Below, in pieces: positions 1-11,159 of a stretch of 64,000 nucleotides of DNA (position 1 is its first letter; every line of letters begins with the position of its first letter). This DNA comes from Collariella sp. IMI 366227 (taxonomy: Eukaryota; Ascomycota; Sordariomycetes; Sordariales; Chaetomiaceae): NCBI GenBank assembly GCA_027946355.1, contig JAPEUS010000003.1, positions 1,426,001 through 1,490,000 of the forward strand. The letters are read 5' to 3'. A program made the translations under genes and the position numbers. Under the pieces are notes generated by a model that saw only the letters and a list, made by a program, of their open reading frames with translations, did no database searches and was not told the DNA's origin.

Positions 1-129
1 TAGGTAAGGTCGGGGTAGAGGGGATGGGGAGGGCGGCGCACCAGTATCGGTAAAGTCCTCGTCGTCCTCCTCCGGGCCCGGCTGGGGCTGCTGGAAGTGC
101 TCGTCCTCGACTTCTACGAGCTGGACCAT
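1..129 (-). CDS. tom22: TOM22-like mitochondrial import receptor, 5' exon (partial)
   Basis: The ATG at 129 on the minus strand opens a 29-codon exon starting MVQLVEVEDEHF and continuing as a strongly acidic stretch (PEEDDEDFTDT). Fungal Tom22 proteins start with this MVxLxEVxDExF pattern followed by an acidic cytosolic receptor domain. Tom22 is the central receptor of the outer-membrane TOM complex, with one transmembrane segment further along. A plausible donor (G|GTGCGC) lies at 42/41, so the exon would be 42-129 and the rest of the gene lies beyond the window edge. The membrane anchor cannot be seen, so the name rests on the N-terminus alone. Another acidic protein with a similar start cannot be excluded. 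Confidence 0.55.
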   Translation of the reverse strand, partial: MVQLVEVEDEHFQQPQPGPEEDDEDFTDTGAPPSPSPLPRPYL

Positions 130-950
130 TGTGGCGGGTGTGTGGGTGTATTTTGGGAGTAAAAGTTGGACGGGGCGTTCGCGATGGACGCGACGGTGTT
201 GTTGTGCGTTGTGGTGGTTGTGGGTTGGTCGGTGGTAGGTATGGAGCTGTCTGTGGTTGACGGATGGATCAAGATTTCAGGTGCGAGAAAGCAAAGCCGC
301 CTCCTTCCCGGTCGGCCAAATCGTCTTTTTTTCGGGCCCAGGAAGCATGACGGCTTTGCACGCGCCGCTAAGCCGAAACCGGTTGGGCGTGCCAGTGGGG
401 CCCGAGGATCAAGCGGGCCAATAGCGTGTTATTGCCTTTCTGGTGGCATCTCACAAGCAACTTCTTCAGGTGAGTCTGTTCCCTTGAATTTGGTTTTTTT
501 TGTTAAAAAAAAAACCCCCCTTTTAAAAAAAAAAAAAAACCTTCTCCCACGGCTTGTAAAACAAATGTATTTTCATGTTTTGAGACATCCAGACATTGTG
601 TCCTCCTTGACCTTGAGTCGCATCATCGTCCGCTGGGCCCAGCCTCCGCCAGGTCTTGTGCAACCTTGGAGCTGCCACACCACAAAATGCACTTTTAGTT
701 GCTCAGCCACCGTCTACCCAATGCATCGTCCCCAAGAACTACAATGGTATTGTTTTCTAAAGTTAATGATGCTTCAACTTTGGGTTTGTCTCCAGTTATG
801 CAGCTTATGCTGGAATCGACCAGGACAGTTGCCTATCTGTATCCTGGGCTTGGCTTTGAACAGGAAGCACCAGACCTTAATACAGACGATGTCGCCCATC
901 GCTTCTCTTCCGGCGCGGCTGATATCTTTCTTTATGTTCGATCGCGGGAA
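130..950. other. Upstream region of the TOM22-like gene, no supported gene
   Basis: This stretch is the presumed promoter of the minus-strand gene at 1-129. It contains T- and A-homopolymer tracts around 490-540 (including A runs of 9 or more interrupted by C7 and T4). The open frame from 166 reads as low-complexity translation without recognisable motifs. I see no conserved element. Confidence 0.4.
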
Positions 951-1478
951 AAGATTCGCCCGGCAGCAACAACCCGCCACTATTTCGAAACGATAAGAAA
1001 CTCGGGGTCCAAATCGGCCCAACCATCGACTTCAACACTTTCTTCAAGGCCTTGCTCAAACCGGGCCGCCGGAGCTACAGCCGCATTTTCCAGCAGCAGT
1101 TGGCCAAGCCTGTCATTACCGCGTACAAGGGGTTTATGGATGGCGGCACCCTGGCTGTGTTGCTGGAGCTCGCTGAGCCCATAATCCTCACCGCCCGAGG
1201 GCAAACCACATCGGAGGGCGTTTAAATTGCCGCAGCGATGGGCGCAAGACGTGAGAACGGGGGACGTGCTGCCCCCGACGGTGGCTGACGATTTCTACGC
1301 GCTGGCGGTTACCATCTAACAGATCGGGTACGGGCCAAACCGGCGCCGGGTTTGCGCATCGCCCGAGAAGGACGGGCGCTGCACTTGGGCGGAGGTTGTT
1401 GCGGTTGTGGGTGATGAAGAGCAGCGGGTATTTATTCGCGCGCATATGGTTGAGGGGGGTGTGGTTTTTGATGAGTAA
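951..1478 (+). pseudogene. Decayed hypothetical gene fragment with frameshift and nonsense codon
   Basis: From 951 one frame reads as a well-behaved protein (around IDFNTFFKALLKPGRRSYSR, then PVITAYKGFMDGG and LLELAEPIILTARG) until a stop at 1223. The next frame picks up without a gap at 1221 (KLPQRWAQDVRTGDVLPP, then VADDFYALAVTI). It meets TAA at 1317, resumes in the same frame (CTWAEVVAVVGDEEQRVF) and ends at 1476-1478. The TAA follows ATC and precedes CAG, so an original CAA (Gln) is likely; CAA to TAA is a CpA-to-TpA change. I do not recognise the family and no domain is evident. The 5' end and any introns are unclear. Pseudogene status is inferred from the continuous coding-like text across two lesions. 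Confidence 0.5.
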
Positions 1479-2115
1479 AAAGAAGAATGTTCCTGGCATC
1501 TATGGTAACTAAGGGGGTTCGTAAAATCGTGCGATTAAGTAACCAGGCATGCTTGGGCAACGCACGAGCACTGGATCAAGGCCACAGACACCACACTATG
1601 GTGATGTTTTCAAGCCCAAAGCCCAGGCTCTAACACCCAAGACCCAAATTGGGTGACATTAAGTGTTACGTGGGGGTCTGTCGACAAAAGATAAGCCAGC
1701 AAATAACTACATTTCGTGTCAGCCTGAATCAAACAGATACAAAAAAGCCCACATCCCACCAATTGGGCACTGACAGATTACAACAGTTGGGTGAGACAAG
1801 AACACAACCTTCACATCAATAACTCCATCCAGCATGTTCCAAACACCCTCATATTCATAGTCTAAGGTACCCAACAAAGGATATGCCAGCTATGCCTCGC
1901 TACCAATGCTTGCAACAAAAGCAACACCCACACTCCTCCCTATCCTCCGTACTTCACGCTTGTGCTCTAGCATCCATCACTCAACAGCAATTAAAAAAAT
2001 AAGGAATATGAAGCCTCCTCTATCCCAACTCCAAACATGCCATGCCATGCCATGCAATCACTCGGCTCTCTCACACACCATCAACACGCTCCCTTTTCAT
2101 CCACCACATCCCCTA
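1479..2115. other. Intergenic, downstream of the antiporter gene
   Basis: No convincing gene. The stretch lies between the decayed fragment and the stop codon of the minus-strand antiporter at 2116 and probably holds that gene's 3' UTR. The direct repeat CATGCCATGCCATG occurs at about 2038-2052. From about 2040 the plus strand becomes very C-rich, continuing the skew block of the antiporter tail. Confidence 0.4.
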
Positions 2116-5100
2116 TCACCCCCTCCTCGCACTCCTCCCCCTCCCCGTCCCCTTTCCACCCCACCTTCCTTCCCCCACATTAACCTCCGGCGCGAACCTG
2201 ATCGCCGACCTCCTACTCTCCCCACCGCCGTCGCCACCACCACCACTACTCCCCGGCGGCACCCTCGGCCTCCCCTCCTCATCCTCATCACTATCCTCCT
2301 CGCCCTCCTCGGCATGCGCCCGCATCCCCAGCGCGGCCTCCCTACGCCGGCGTTCCGCAGCCGTCTCGTGCTCCTCATCATCCTCCTCCCCAGTTCCAGA
2401 AAGGGCGGCTAGGCGCCGGCGGCGCTCGACGTCCGTTTCTTCTTCTTGTTGTTGTCGTTGAGGGGGTAGGGGTAGGGCGTTGGGTGTTCTTGCGGTGAAA
2501 GGGGAGAGGTGGGTGATTTGGAGGGGAGATGGAGCAGGTGGAGTTAGGCGGGCTGGTGGAAGGTGGGGAGGAGTGGGTGGTGAATTGGAAGGTTGGGATT
2601 GTTGGGGGCGTTGGCGGGGTATTTACCCGTTGAGGAGGATGGGTCGCCACCTGTTCGCGGGATGAGGTCTTGCTTTGCGAAAGCCTTAAAGCCTTGGGAG
2701 GCGTCGGATTTGTCGACGACTTCGCGGCGGGTGGGCTTGTCGAGCTTTGCATTTCCTGGATGAAGTCCTCCTTGGTCATGCGGCGGCCGAAACCGGCGAT
2801 GGTGAAACGGATGTGCTTGTCGTCTTCCTCTTCTTGTTCTGCGACGGCTACGCTTTTCTTGCGCTGGCGCTGTTCGCCGGGGGGGGATGCGGCCTCGGCG
2901 GCGGCGGAGGATTCGGGGCGGCCTTTTCCTTGTCCTTGTCCATGGCCTTGGCGAAGACGCCCATGCCCATGTATTTGAGGCCCTGGCTCACCAGGTCGGG
3001 CTGGGCCTTTTGGGCGGGAAGGTCGTATTTCTTGAGCACCTCTCCGTCTTCGTTCTCGACGATGATCTGTCAAATATTAGCATTTAATCCAAAGGCTCAG
3101 AAAGGGGTGCGAAATAAAACATACCGTAGTACCAAACTGATACGCCCTTGCGGGCTCTCCCTTGCGATGCGTCTTCTCCCTCTCCTTCCGCTTCGCCAGC
3201 TCGCCCTCGCGCCAATTCATCACCTTCTTCTTCAGTGCATCATACGTCCAGCCAGAAGGATCAGTTTCTGACTTGAGGTTGCACGCCAGCTCCTTGGCCT
3301 GGTCGGCAAGCTCCACCTGATGCGGCGGATGTGTCGGCTGCACCGTGATCACATCGCCGTCGCGGTTCTCAACGATGATATTATCACCTTCGTCGTAAAC
3401 CTCGAGCGGCTCCCTCTGGTCGCCGACCGGACTCTCGACAACTTCGCCAGGCGTAGGTGATTTGCCAGAAGTCTCGCCCGAGGACCGGTCGACGTCCTTC
3501 TCCTTCAAAACGGGCTGAGGTGACAACTCGGTTGGCGACATGAGTGCGGATTCGGTGCGCGGCTGATCACTGCTGCCACGGGGCAAACCAGGAGACAGCG
3601 CATCGCCGTGACTACGGCGCTGCGGGAAAATGGCGGACTGGCTGATAGGGCCTCCGGGACCAATGCCGTCATCCCACTTCTTCTTGCGCCTACGGGCAGC
3701 CAGGGACGACGACCGGCTGCCATGTCTGCTGGTGTCGTCCTCCTTGACGCGACGCAGGAAATTCCCAGGGAGACCAACAGGGGGCAGTGTGCCCGGCGGG
3801 AACTCGGGCATCTTGAGCTCCTCGCCCTCGGTGTCAGACATGGTCCTGGCCTGGGAGCGCGACTGCGACGAGATGCGCGGCAGGCGATTCATCCAGGAGG
3901 GGCCATCCTCGTTGGCCTGCGTGTACGACATGGTGATGGTGAGCGTGTTGATGTGCTTGCCTAGGGTGAAGACAGCGATGGAGGAGCCGTGGACGATGAT
4001 GGATGCCACCACGATGAAGGCGACGATAGGCCAGACGAGGGCTATCAACTTGTAATGCTCAGACCCTTCCAACGGCAATTCCGACAAGGGAACAGGCTCA
4101 TCATGTTCCATCTCTGCGCGTGCCAGCATGGCGACGAAAATGGCGCCAACGCCAATGGGACCGAAGTGGCCAGCGAAGAGTGCCTCGCGCCACGTTTTGA
4201 GGTCGGGGATGAGCGGTTTCAGAGCCATCATGACGGGGATGCGACGGAAGAGAATGATGAAGATGGCCAGCACGGCAAGCCTCCAAGCCTGCAGGCCCAG
4301 GGCGGCATCGTTGAAGTCCTTCCAGGGGATGATGCTGCCAAAGTAGACAAAGTAGGCTAAATTGACCAGGAGATCGATGACGTTGGAGACGTGGGATTCC
4401 TCTGTCTTCTGGGTGAACCAGCCGTCGTTCGAGAAACCAACACCGGCAGCAAAGCCCACGAGAAGATCGTCGACACCAAGAATGCTGCCAGAGCCTGCGC
4501 AGAACAAAGCCAGGACAAAGTAGAAGACCAGCAAGCTCTCCCTGTCGATCAGGTCGTGCTTCTCGGCGTACTTGATGCCATGGCGTCCGAGGTAGCCGAT
4601 CATGAAACCAAAGACGGCGCCAAAGACGCACTCATACAGGATGGTGTAAACGATCCAGTGGAAGGAGACGTCCCGTGCGCTTTGCTTGTCCTGGATGAGG
4701 TAGAGGGCCAGGTAGACGAAGGGGAAAGCCATGCCGTCGTTGCAGCCGGACTCGGCGGACAGCAGGTCGCGGAGATGCTTAGGTACTCGCTTAGCGAACT
4801 TGCCCTTGCCAACGACGGACGAGGCGAGGACGGGGTCGGTGGCGGTGACGCAGGCGGCCACGACGAGACTCTCGAGGAAGTTCAGGGGCTCAATCAGCCA
4901 CCAGATGAACAGACTGGTGATGAGCCAGCCAAAGGTCATGACGGGGACCAGCAGGAAGGTGACGGAGCGCCAGTGCTTCTCCATGTAGTACTTGGGCAGT
5001 TCGACGCCGACGGCGAAGCACTGGACGACGAGGACGATGCGGGAGAACTCGATGGTGATGATGTCGACGCTGCCCCATGACTCGGGGTCGATGAGGTTGG

Positions 5101-5266
5101 CGGCATAGGGGCCGAAGATGACGCCGCAGAGGGTGGCTACAGTGGCCTCGCCGATGTACATGCGCTCCTTGATGACGGACGAGCATAGCATGAACAGGGT
5201 GGTGAAGCCGCCCAGGATAATGTATACCAGGTGCGGCTTCGTGATGGAGAGGTGGTCCCACGCCAT
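2116..5266 (-). CDS. nha1: Plasma-membrane Na+/H+ antiporter (Nha1/Sod2 family), tail frame broken
   Basis: This is a CPA1-type antiporter exporting Na+ or K+ in exchange for H+ at the plasma membrane. Exon 1 (3125-5266, 714 codons) carries about 12 hydrophobic segments. It includes the fungal signature TDPVLASSVVGKGKFA with the substrate-site Thr-Asp-Pro, and SAESGCNDGMAFPF with the Asn-Asp pair needed for transport. A 58-bp intron (3067-3124, GTATGT..CAG) joins phase 0 to the cytosolic tail. The tail holds the conserved blocks KHIRFTIAGFGRRMTKEDFI and KLDKPTRREVVDKSD and an acidic ERRRREAALG region, ending at 2116. These blocks lie in three different frames. Three single-base losses, near 2912 (C run), 2746 (A run) and 2604 (C run), reconcile them, giving about 1031 aa, a normal length for filamentous fungi. 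The start at 5266 matches the family N-terminus. Confidence 0.9.
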
Positions 5267-7688
5267 GGTCGAGCACTGGGATGGATGGGAAAGTCAGCCG
5301 TCGAGGGCCAGGCGTTTCCGGTGAGTGCGGCGGCAGACGATGGACGATGGGAGGATGGACGACGGACTGGTCAAGGAGTCGTCGTCCTAACGTTGTTTGT
5401 AGAAGGTTCCCACGGGACGGGAAGAGGTGGCGCGCGTGCTGTCTGATCGGCAATTGACCAGGAAGCGCGGTCCAGATCCAGGTGCCCCCGACTCTTGTGT
5501 CTGTTGGAGACGAGTCTGACTGATGAGAGTCTGGAATGACAGGAACGGGGTCTCAAAAACGACGTCACTGGGGCAGCAACAATCAACCCCCGTCAACCAA
5601 CCGCAGCTGTCCAGTATCCCCTTCAGTACCAAAATCCGGCCCAACCAAGGACTGCAGTTGATACATTCAGGGAGCACAGGAAAGGCCAATTCTTAAACGG
5701 AATCGTCTCTGGGTATGGACGGGATGGATGTATTTCTGGAGTTCAGGAACAGGATCGGCCTGGGGGTCCACCAACTCGAGACCAAGGCGAAAAAGTCTTC
5801 GGTCCCGCGGCGGCGATCTGTCGAGGGAAGTACCCGGGTAGCAGAGAAAAATAAAATAAAATAAAAAAGAGCGGCGATCAGTCGTGAGTAAGACAGACGC
5901 CAGGGGCAGAAAGGGAAACGCGGGGGACGACTGGCGATGTGTCAGTCCCAACGAAGGATCCCGGGAGCTTGGGGTGATGCGAGGAGAACAGAAAGAAGCT
6001 CGTCATTGGGGCGGAGTGCGTCCCATGGGCACTGTTTATATGAGTGGGAAGCTGCTGCCGCTCGGCGTCGACGACACACTCTTTCGTTCTTTCGTTCTTG
6101 CCGCAACCCTGTTGCCGAGAACCTGAACCTTGCCAGGAATTCTGCCATCCTTGAAAGCGGGTGCTTGGAACTGCTTGGCGGCGGATGTCAGTGGCGACGG
6201 GGCCTGTCGCAGTCCCCACTGATAGCGGCAAACCATCCCGTTGAGTCGTCCACATCTTCCGCCTCATCAAGTGCCTCGAGATCCCGAGCTGACTTGCGGA
6301 AACAATACATAGTCGGCGATAGCCCGACCTATGAGGGGGTTTTCTGGGACGTGTTACTGTGGCTAACTCACAGCCCTATGCGGGCAGGCTGATGGGTGAT
6401 GCGAAAGTCCCATCCCACGTCGTGTTTCCGGACTGCGGTGCGACGGGGACATGGGAATCCGGAGTCCTGGGTCTATTTCCAGCGCTCTAGCCATGTCTCA
6501 CGATGTCTGCCGACCTGCCTGGGCTATGTTGTGCGATGTCTTTGGTGCCGTGTCTTGCAGCTGATCGTCAACCTCGCGCCGACGAGACTGGAAACATGGA
6601 CGCTTGCTAGGATAGCCCCGTGTTGCTGTTGACATGATGAGTGATTTCGCTTTCTCTCTCCTCCCGCCAAGCTGCGCCGAGAACTGCCCAGGAATCAGCA
6701 GCGAATCCTCCGCGCGCATCCGTTGCTTGGTGGTGCAAGCTTTTCTTGACAGTGCTTGACTCTCCGGATCGGCCTCTTTGCATTTGCCCAGAAGGCCTCG
6801 AACGTTGGGCTTCGGCGCGTGCCAAGAGGGAGAGGTCGGAAGGCACACGACCGGTCGTTGTCGAAGGGGAGACGCCACGAGCTCGTCAGGATGCTCGGCG
6901 GGAGAGCGGTGAGGTCTCACTTTTTGTATCTTGGCCTCTGTCACCATCCCGGAGCGCCGGCTGATTGGGTTTGCTGCAAAGAACAAACACATCCCGGCCT
7001 CTGCCCGCCCAACCACAGCCCACGACATCGGCACGGGCCATATTGGGGTGCCAATGCCGGGCAGGGGGCCTTCAGCTCGGTTCTGCTGAACCCGCATGTC
7101 GGGAGCTGATCTCGTGACACCACGGGAGACGAGAAGGAACTGCAATTTTGGGCCAGGAACGAGTAATCATTTGTTAGGCTGCTGTGGGAGGGCATGAGAG
7201 TGGACACCGAGAAGTCCTTGCAGAAGCCACAAGCACGGGGGCCCTTTACCGGTTGCCGTCTTAAGATTCTCGCAGGTTGAAGAGCTTCAAAACGACGTGG
7301 GGAGAGCCTCGGGTCCTAACTGAGATGGTCAAGTGGCCGCTTTCTCGGAAGCCAAAAAAAGCAGAGAGTGACACAATTGATAGACACGTTCCGCGCCAGG
7401 CGCCGGTGATGCTGCGGTTACACAGTCCGAATGGCCGAGGATGGACGGGTGTTGAAGGAAGAAGCGGCTGTGATGAGGCCGGGCGGGAAAGAAGATTCAA
7501 TATCCAGGGTTAGGGTCACCATTGATTCTGGGTCTACCATCTCTTGGCAGCGTGGCCGCGCACAGACACCCCGCGTTTGGCTGACGCGATTTTTAGCAGG
7601 AGACGCGACGACCGCTTGCGTTTGCTTGGGGTGTGCTGCTGAGTGCCGCCCAGCTCCCGTCGCCCTCAGCGGCCCGACCGACTCCTGT
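5267..7688. promoter_or_regulatory. Long divergent intergenic region between nha1 and pif1
   Basis: About 2.4 kb separates the divergent starts of the antiporter (5266, minus) and Pif1 (7689, plus). It contains an AAAAT repeat tract near 5850-5872, a TTTCGTTC repeat near 6080-6100, and several short upstream ATGs on both strands. The longest open frame, 215 codons on the minus strand at 6498-7145, has no recognisable motif and mixed low-complexity composition, so I do not call it. The antiporter probably has a long 5' leader here. I identified no specific transcription-factor site. Confidence 0.4.
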
Positions 7689-10406
7689 ATGACTGGGATT
7701 TCCAGTCTGGTCCTCCGTCGAGCAGCCCTTCCCCTCGATAGGAACATTTTCTCTACCATTGGCCGAGCCCACATTCATGGTGTTGTTGGATTGAGTTCCG
7801 CCCTCCATCCTCCTCGCCCAACAATGTTTGGAAGGGCAGTCGAGGCCAAAAAGGCCGCTGCAGCAAATCCACCGTCCCGGCCTTCTGCTGTCAATAATCT
7901 CGAGAAACAGCTCTTCCCATCGAGCAGTCCGACCCCTGCCGCTAGGAAACACCAGCACCAGCCCGAGAACACCATCGCCAACATGTTCTCGAGGAAGCCC
8001 CACGCCTTCGCCTCGAGCGCCCCCCCGAAAACAACGACAGCTTCCAAGCCACTTCAGAGCCATCCACCGAACATCCTCCGGCCACTGCCCCGCACCATCA
8101 ATGGCAAGCCAGCTTTGGCGGCGCTCTACAACAGATCCGACTCGTTCAAAGAGGAGGCCGAGGTCATCGACTTGGTGGGTGGTAGTACTCATCTGCCAGT
8201 CACCTCATCACACACAAGCAGCATGGCTTCTGCTGTGTATTTCAACGAAGACGATTTCAGCGACGAGGAGAATCTCGACTTGGACTACGAACCAGTCTCT
8301 GCCCTTCCTACCCTTTCTCGCCCGCCTCCAGCCACCCCAAAGGCACATCATGAGCCCCCTCCAGCCACCAACACGAGCACTCTCTCTTGGTCACAATCCT
8401 CCCCGTCGCATTTCCAGCCTCCACCTCAGAAAACCAAGCCAGCTCCGCGACAACCCTCCAAGCGACTCTTCCCAGATGACGACGAACCTGCCCCGCAGCC
8501 GGCCAAGAGAACAAGGCAGTTGCCCAAGGGTTGGAAAAAGGAGGACGATAATGCAAGGGCATACCACAAGGCCGCTACCGCTACACCGGCACCCAAGGCC
8601 AAGAATTCCATGCTCTGGGATACAAGTGCCAGCGCCATCAAGGAGCAGAAGAAGCAGCTGAAAACGCAGCTAAAAGAATCCGGGAAGCCCGAGGCTACAT
8701 TAGATGACATGCACGAAGCCGTCAAGTCGCACCCCTCGGGTAAGTCGGCGCCAATCAGCCTCAGCGAAGAGCAACGGCACGTCAAGAGTCTCGTTGTCGA
8801 CAAGGGTCAGAGCGTTTTCTTCACCGGCCCCGCCGGTACCGGCAAGTCGGTGTTGATGCGGGCTATCATCCAGGACCTCAAGAAGAAGTTCGCCAGAGAC
8901 CCAGAGCGGGTGGCCGTCACGGCATCTACGGGCCTGGCGGCGTGCAATATCGGTGGCATGACACTGCACAGTTTTTCTGGCATTGGCCTTGGGAAGGAGG
9001 ACGTCAACACACTGGTCAAGAAGATCAGGCGCAACCCCAAGGCGAAGAACCGGTGGCTCAAGACCAAGATTTTGGTCATCGACGAGATTTCCATGGTGGA
9101 CGGTGAGCTCTTCGATAAGCTGTCCCAGATTGGCAGGACTATCCGGAACAATGGGCGCCCTTGGGGTGGCATCCAGCTGGTTATCACTGGTGACTTTTTC
9201 CAGCTCCCGCCGGTGCCGGATGGCGGCAAGCAGAGGGAGTCTAAGTTTGCCTTCGACGCCGTCACCTGGAGCATGTCCATCGACCACACCATCGGGTTGA
9301 CCGAAGTGTTCCGCCAGAAAGATCCGGGTAAGCAAAACTGTTGAGTGTTAGAACCTCTTCACATGCTAACAATCTTGCAGAGTTTGCCGAGATGCTCAAC
9401 GAAATGCGTTTGGGGAGGATCAGCGACGACACCGTCAAAAGCTTCCAGGGCCTCAGTCGGCCATTGCACTTCAAGGACGGTCTTGAGGTTACTGAGCTGT
9501 GAGTGGCCGCCCCTGAACGGAGCAATGGCAGTATCTAACGCTCTCTCTCCTAGATTCCCCACCAGAGGGGAGGTGGACTCCTCCAACCAGAGACGCCTCC
9601 AGGCCCTGAAGGGCAAGTCGTACCGCTTCGACGCCCTCGACGATGGCGACCCTCGCATCCGAGACAAGCTCCTAGCCAACATGATGGCGCCCCCAACAAT
9701 CGAGCTCAAGAAGGGCGCCCAAGTCATGCTGATTAAAAACATGGACGAAACCCTGGTCAACGGCTCACTAGGAACCGTAGTCGCATTCATGACGGAAGCC
9801 AACTTCGGCCTCAAGAACCCCGACGACGACTCCGACATCGAAACGGATACCAAAAAACGCTTCCGCGCCTTCACCAACGCGCTCGCCCAAACCTCCACTA
9901 AAGCCGACAACAAAGAATACCCCGTCGTGCGCTTCCAAGCCGTCGACGGCTCCTTCCGCGTCATTCTCTGCGAGCCCGAGGACTGGAAGGTCGAGCTACC
10001 CACGGGCGAGACGCAGGCATCGCGCAAGCAGCTCCCCCTCATTCTCGCCTGGGCCCTGTCTATCCACAAGGCGCAGGGCCAGACTTTGGAGCGCGTCAAG
10101 GTCGACCTGGGCAAGGTGTTTGAGAAGGGCCAGGCATATGTGGCGCTGAGTCGCGCGACGACGAAGCAGGGGCTGCAGGTGCTGAATTTTCAGAAGGCGA
10201 GGGTCATGGCCCATCCGAGGGTCGTCGAGTTTTATAATAAGCTGTATAGTGCTGAGGCGGCGGTCAAGAAGAAGGCAGCTGGGCAGATTACAAGTTATGC
10301 GGTGAAGCAGCCGGCGCCGGTGGCCCGGGGGGGTTCGGCGAAGAGGCCAGTGGCGGTTTTTGACGATGACGAGGATGAGGAGGCGATGATGGCGGCGTAT
10401 GGTTGA
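7689..10406 (+). CDS. pif1: Pif1 family 5'-3' DNA helicase, with in-frame mitochondrial-type leader
   Basis: Pif1 is a superfamily 1B helicase that unwinds G-quadruplexes and R-loops, limits telomerase and maintains mtDNA. Three exons (7689-9327, 9381-9498, 9554-10406) splice through 53- and 55-bp introns with clean consensus and an intact frame, giving 869 aa. Walker A GPAGTGKSV has its lysine at residue 386. Walker B reads VIDEISMVDG, the family signature. Motif III is ITGDFFQLPPVP, and the C-terminal motifs are SIHKAQGQTL and QAYVALSRAT. Residues 1-45, before a second in-frame ATG at 7824, are Arg-rich with one acidic residue and resemble a mitochondrial presequence. The region between is disordered and Ser/Pro-rich, as usual. 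Start choice is open: 7689 (mitochondrial form) or 7824 (nuclear form), possibly both. Confidence 0.93.
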
Positions 10407-11159
10407 GGGGGTAGTTGGGTTTGTGGTGAGGGGGAGATGGGCGTGCATGCTATGGTGTTGGGGGTATTTTTAGACGGCGTCAGCGGGGGGGAGGCGAGTA
10501 TTTTGGTGTGTATGGTTTTATTTTCCCTGAGTTAGGCAGGTTATGGGGAGATATTGCTACTGAGGTAGCCGGATGGGTAAAGGGAGGGATGGTTATGGAG
10601 TCCAACAAAGCCAGGAATTGGGACAACAAGAAATAACTATACCTACTTCTTATTTATTGGTGACTGCTGTGTATATTTATGTTTGGCTCGAATCTAGCTT
10701 GACAGATCACAAAGACGAAAACTAAACAAGTGCGGTGCCTCTCCTTTTCTGTAAACTTTTATAGACTGTGTACAGATTAAGTTACCATGTTCATTGCACT
10801 GCGATGTCACATTGCGTAACATCACCCCACAAAAGCAACCGCACCTGCCAAGCCCAGACCGTAACCGCGGGACTTCTATCGATAAGCAAAACATTGGACA
10901 TGGAAGGTGGAAGCTGCGACTCTGGTCTGATTCCAACCCGCGACCACTCGCTTCTCACATTGCCAGACAACCCGAACCGAACACCAGGCTGACATCTTCC
11001 ATTCGGATCTTCCATCTCATCCTCGATCTCGAAGTTCCCCAGCAAAGTTGAAGACCAGCTGGCACAGCAACCGGCTCGATTCCCCGGAATCTCCCTCAGC
11101 GCACTTCCACTCCTCCACCCCTTCATCCCCCGACAGCACGCCTCCTCGAATCTGTCTCC
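10407..11159. other. Intergenic between pif1 and edc3
   Basis: This spans the pif1 3' flank and the edc3 promoter and 5' leader, both on the plus strand. It is GT-rich just after the pif1 stop and becomes C-rich from about 10800. No open frame carries recognisable protein features. Confidence 0.4.

Noticed and set aside
166..996. 276-codon plus-strand open frame
   Set aside because: It crosses homopolymer tracts, has no motif and overlaps the start of a more coding-like frame at 951; it reads as chance.
4391..5080. 229-codon frame opposite the antiporter
   Set aside because: It mirrors the conserved antiporter codons on the other strand; acidic Asp/Glu/Val text is the usual antisense shadow in GC-rich genes.
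6498..7145. 215-codon minus-strand open frame between nha1 and pif1
   Set aside because: No recognisable domain and no splice signals; composition is that of GC-rich non-coding sequence.
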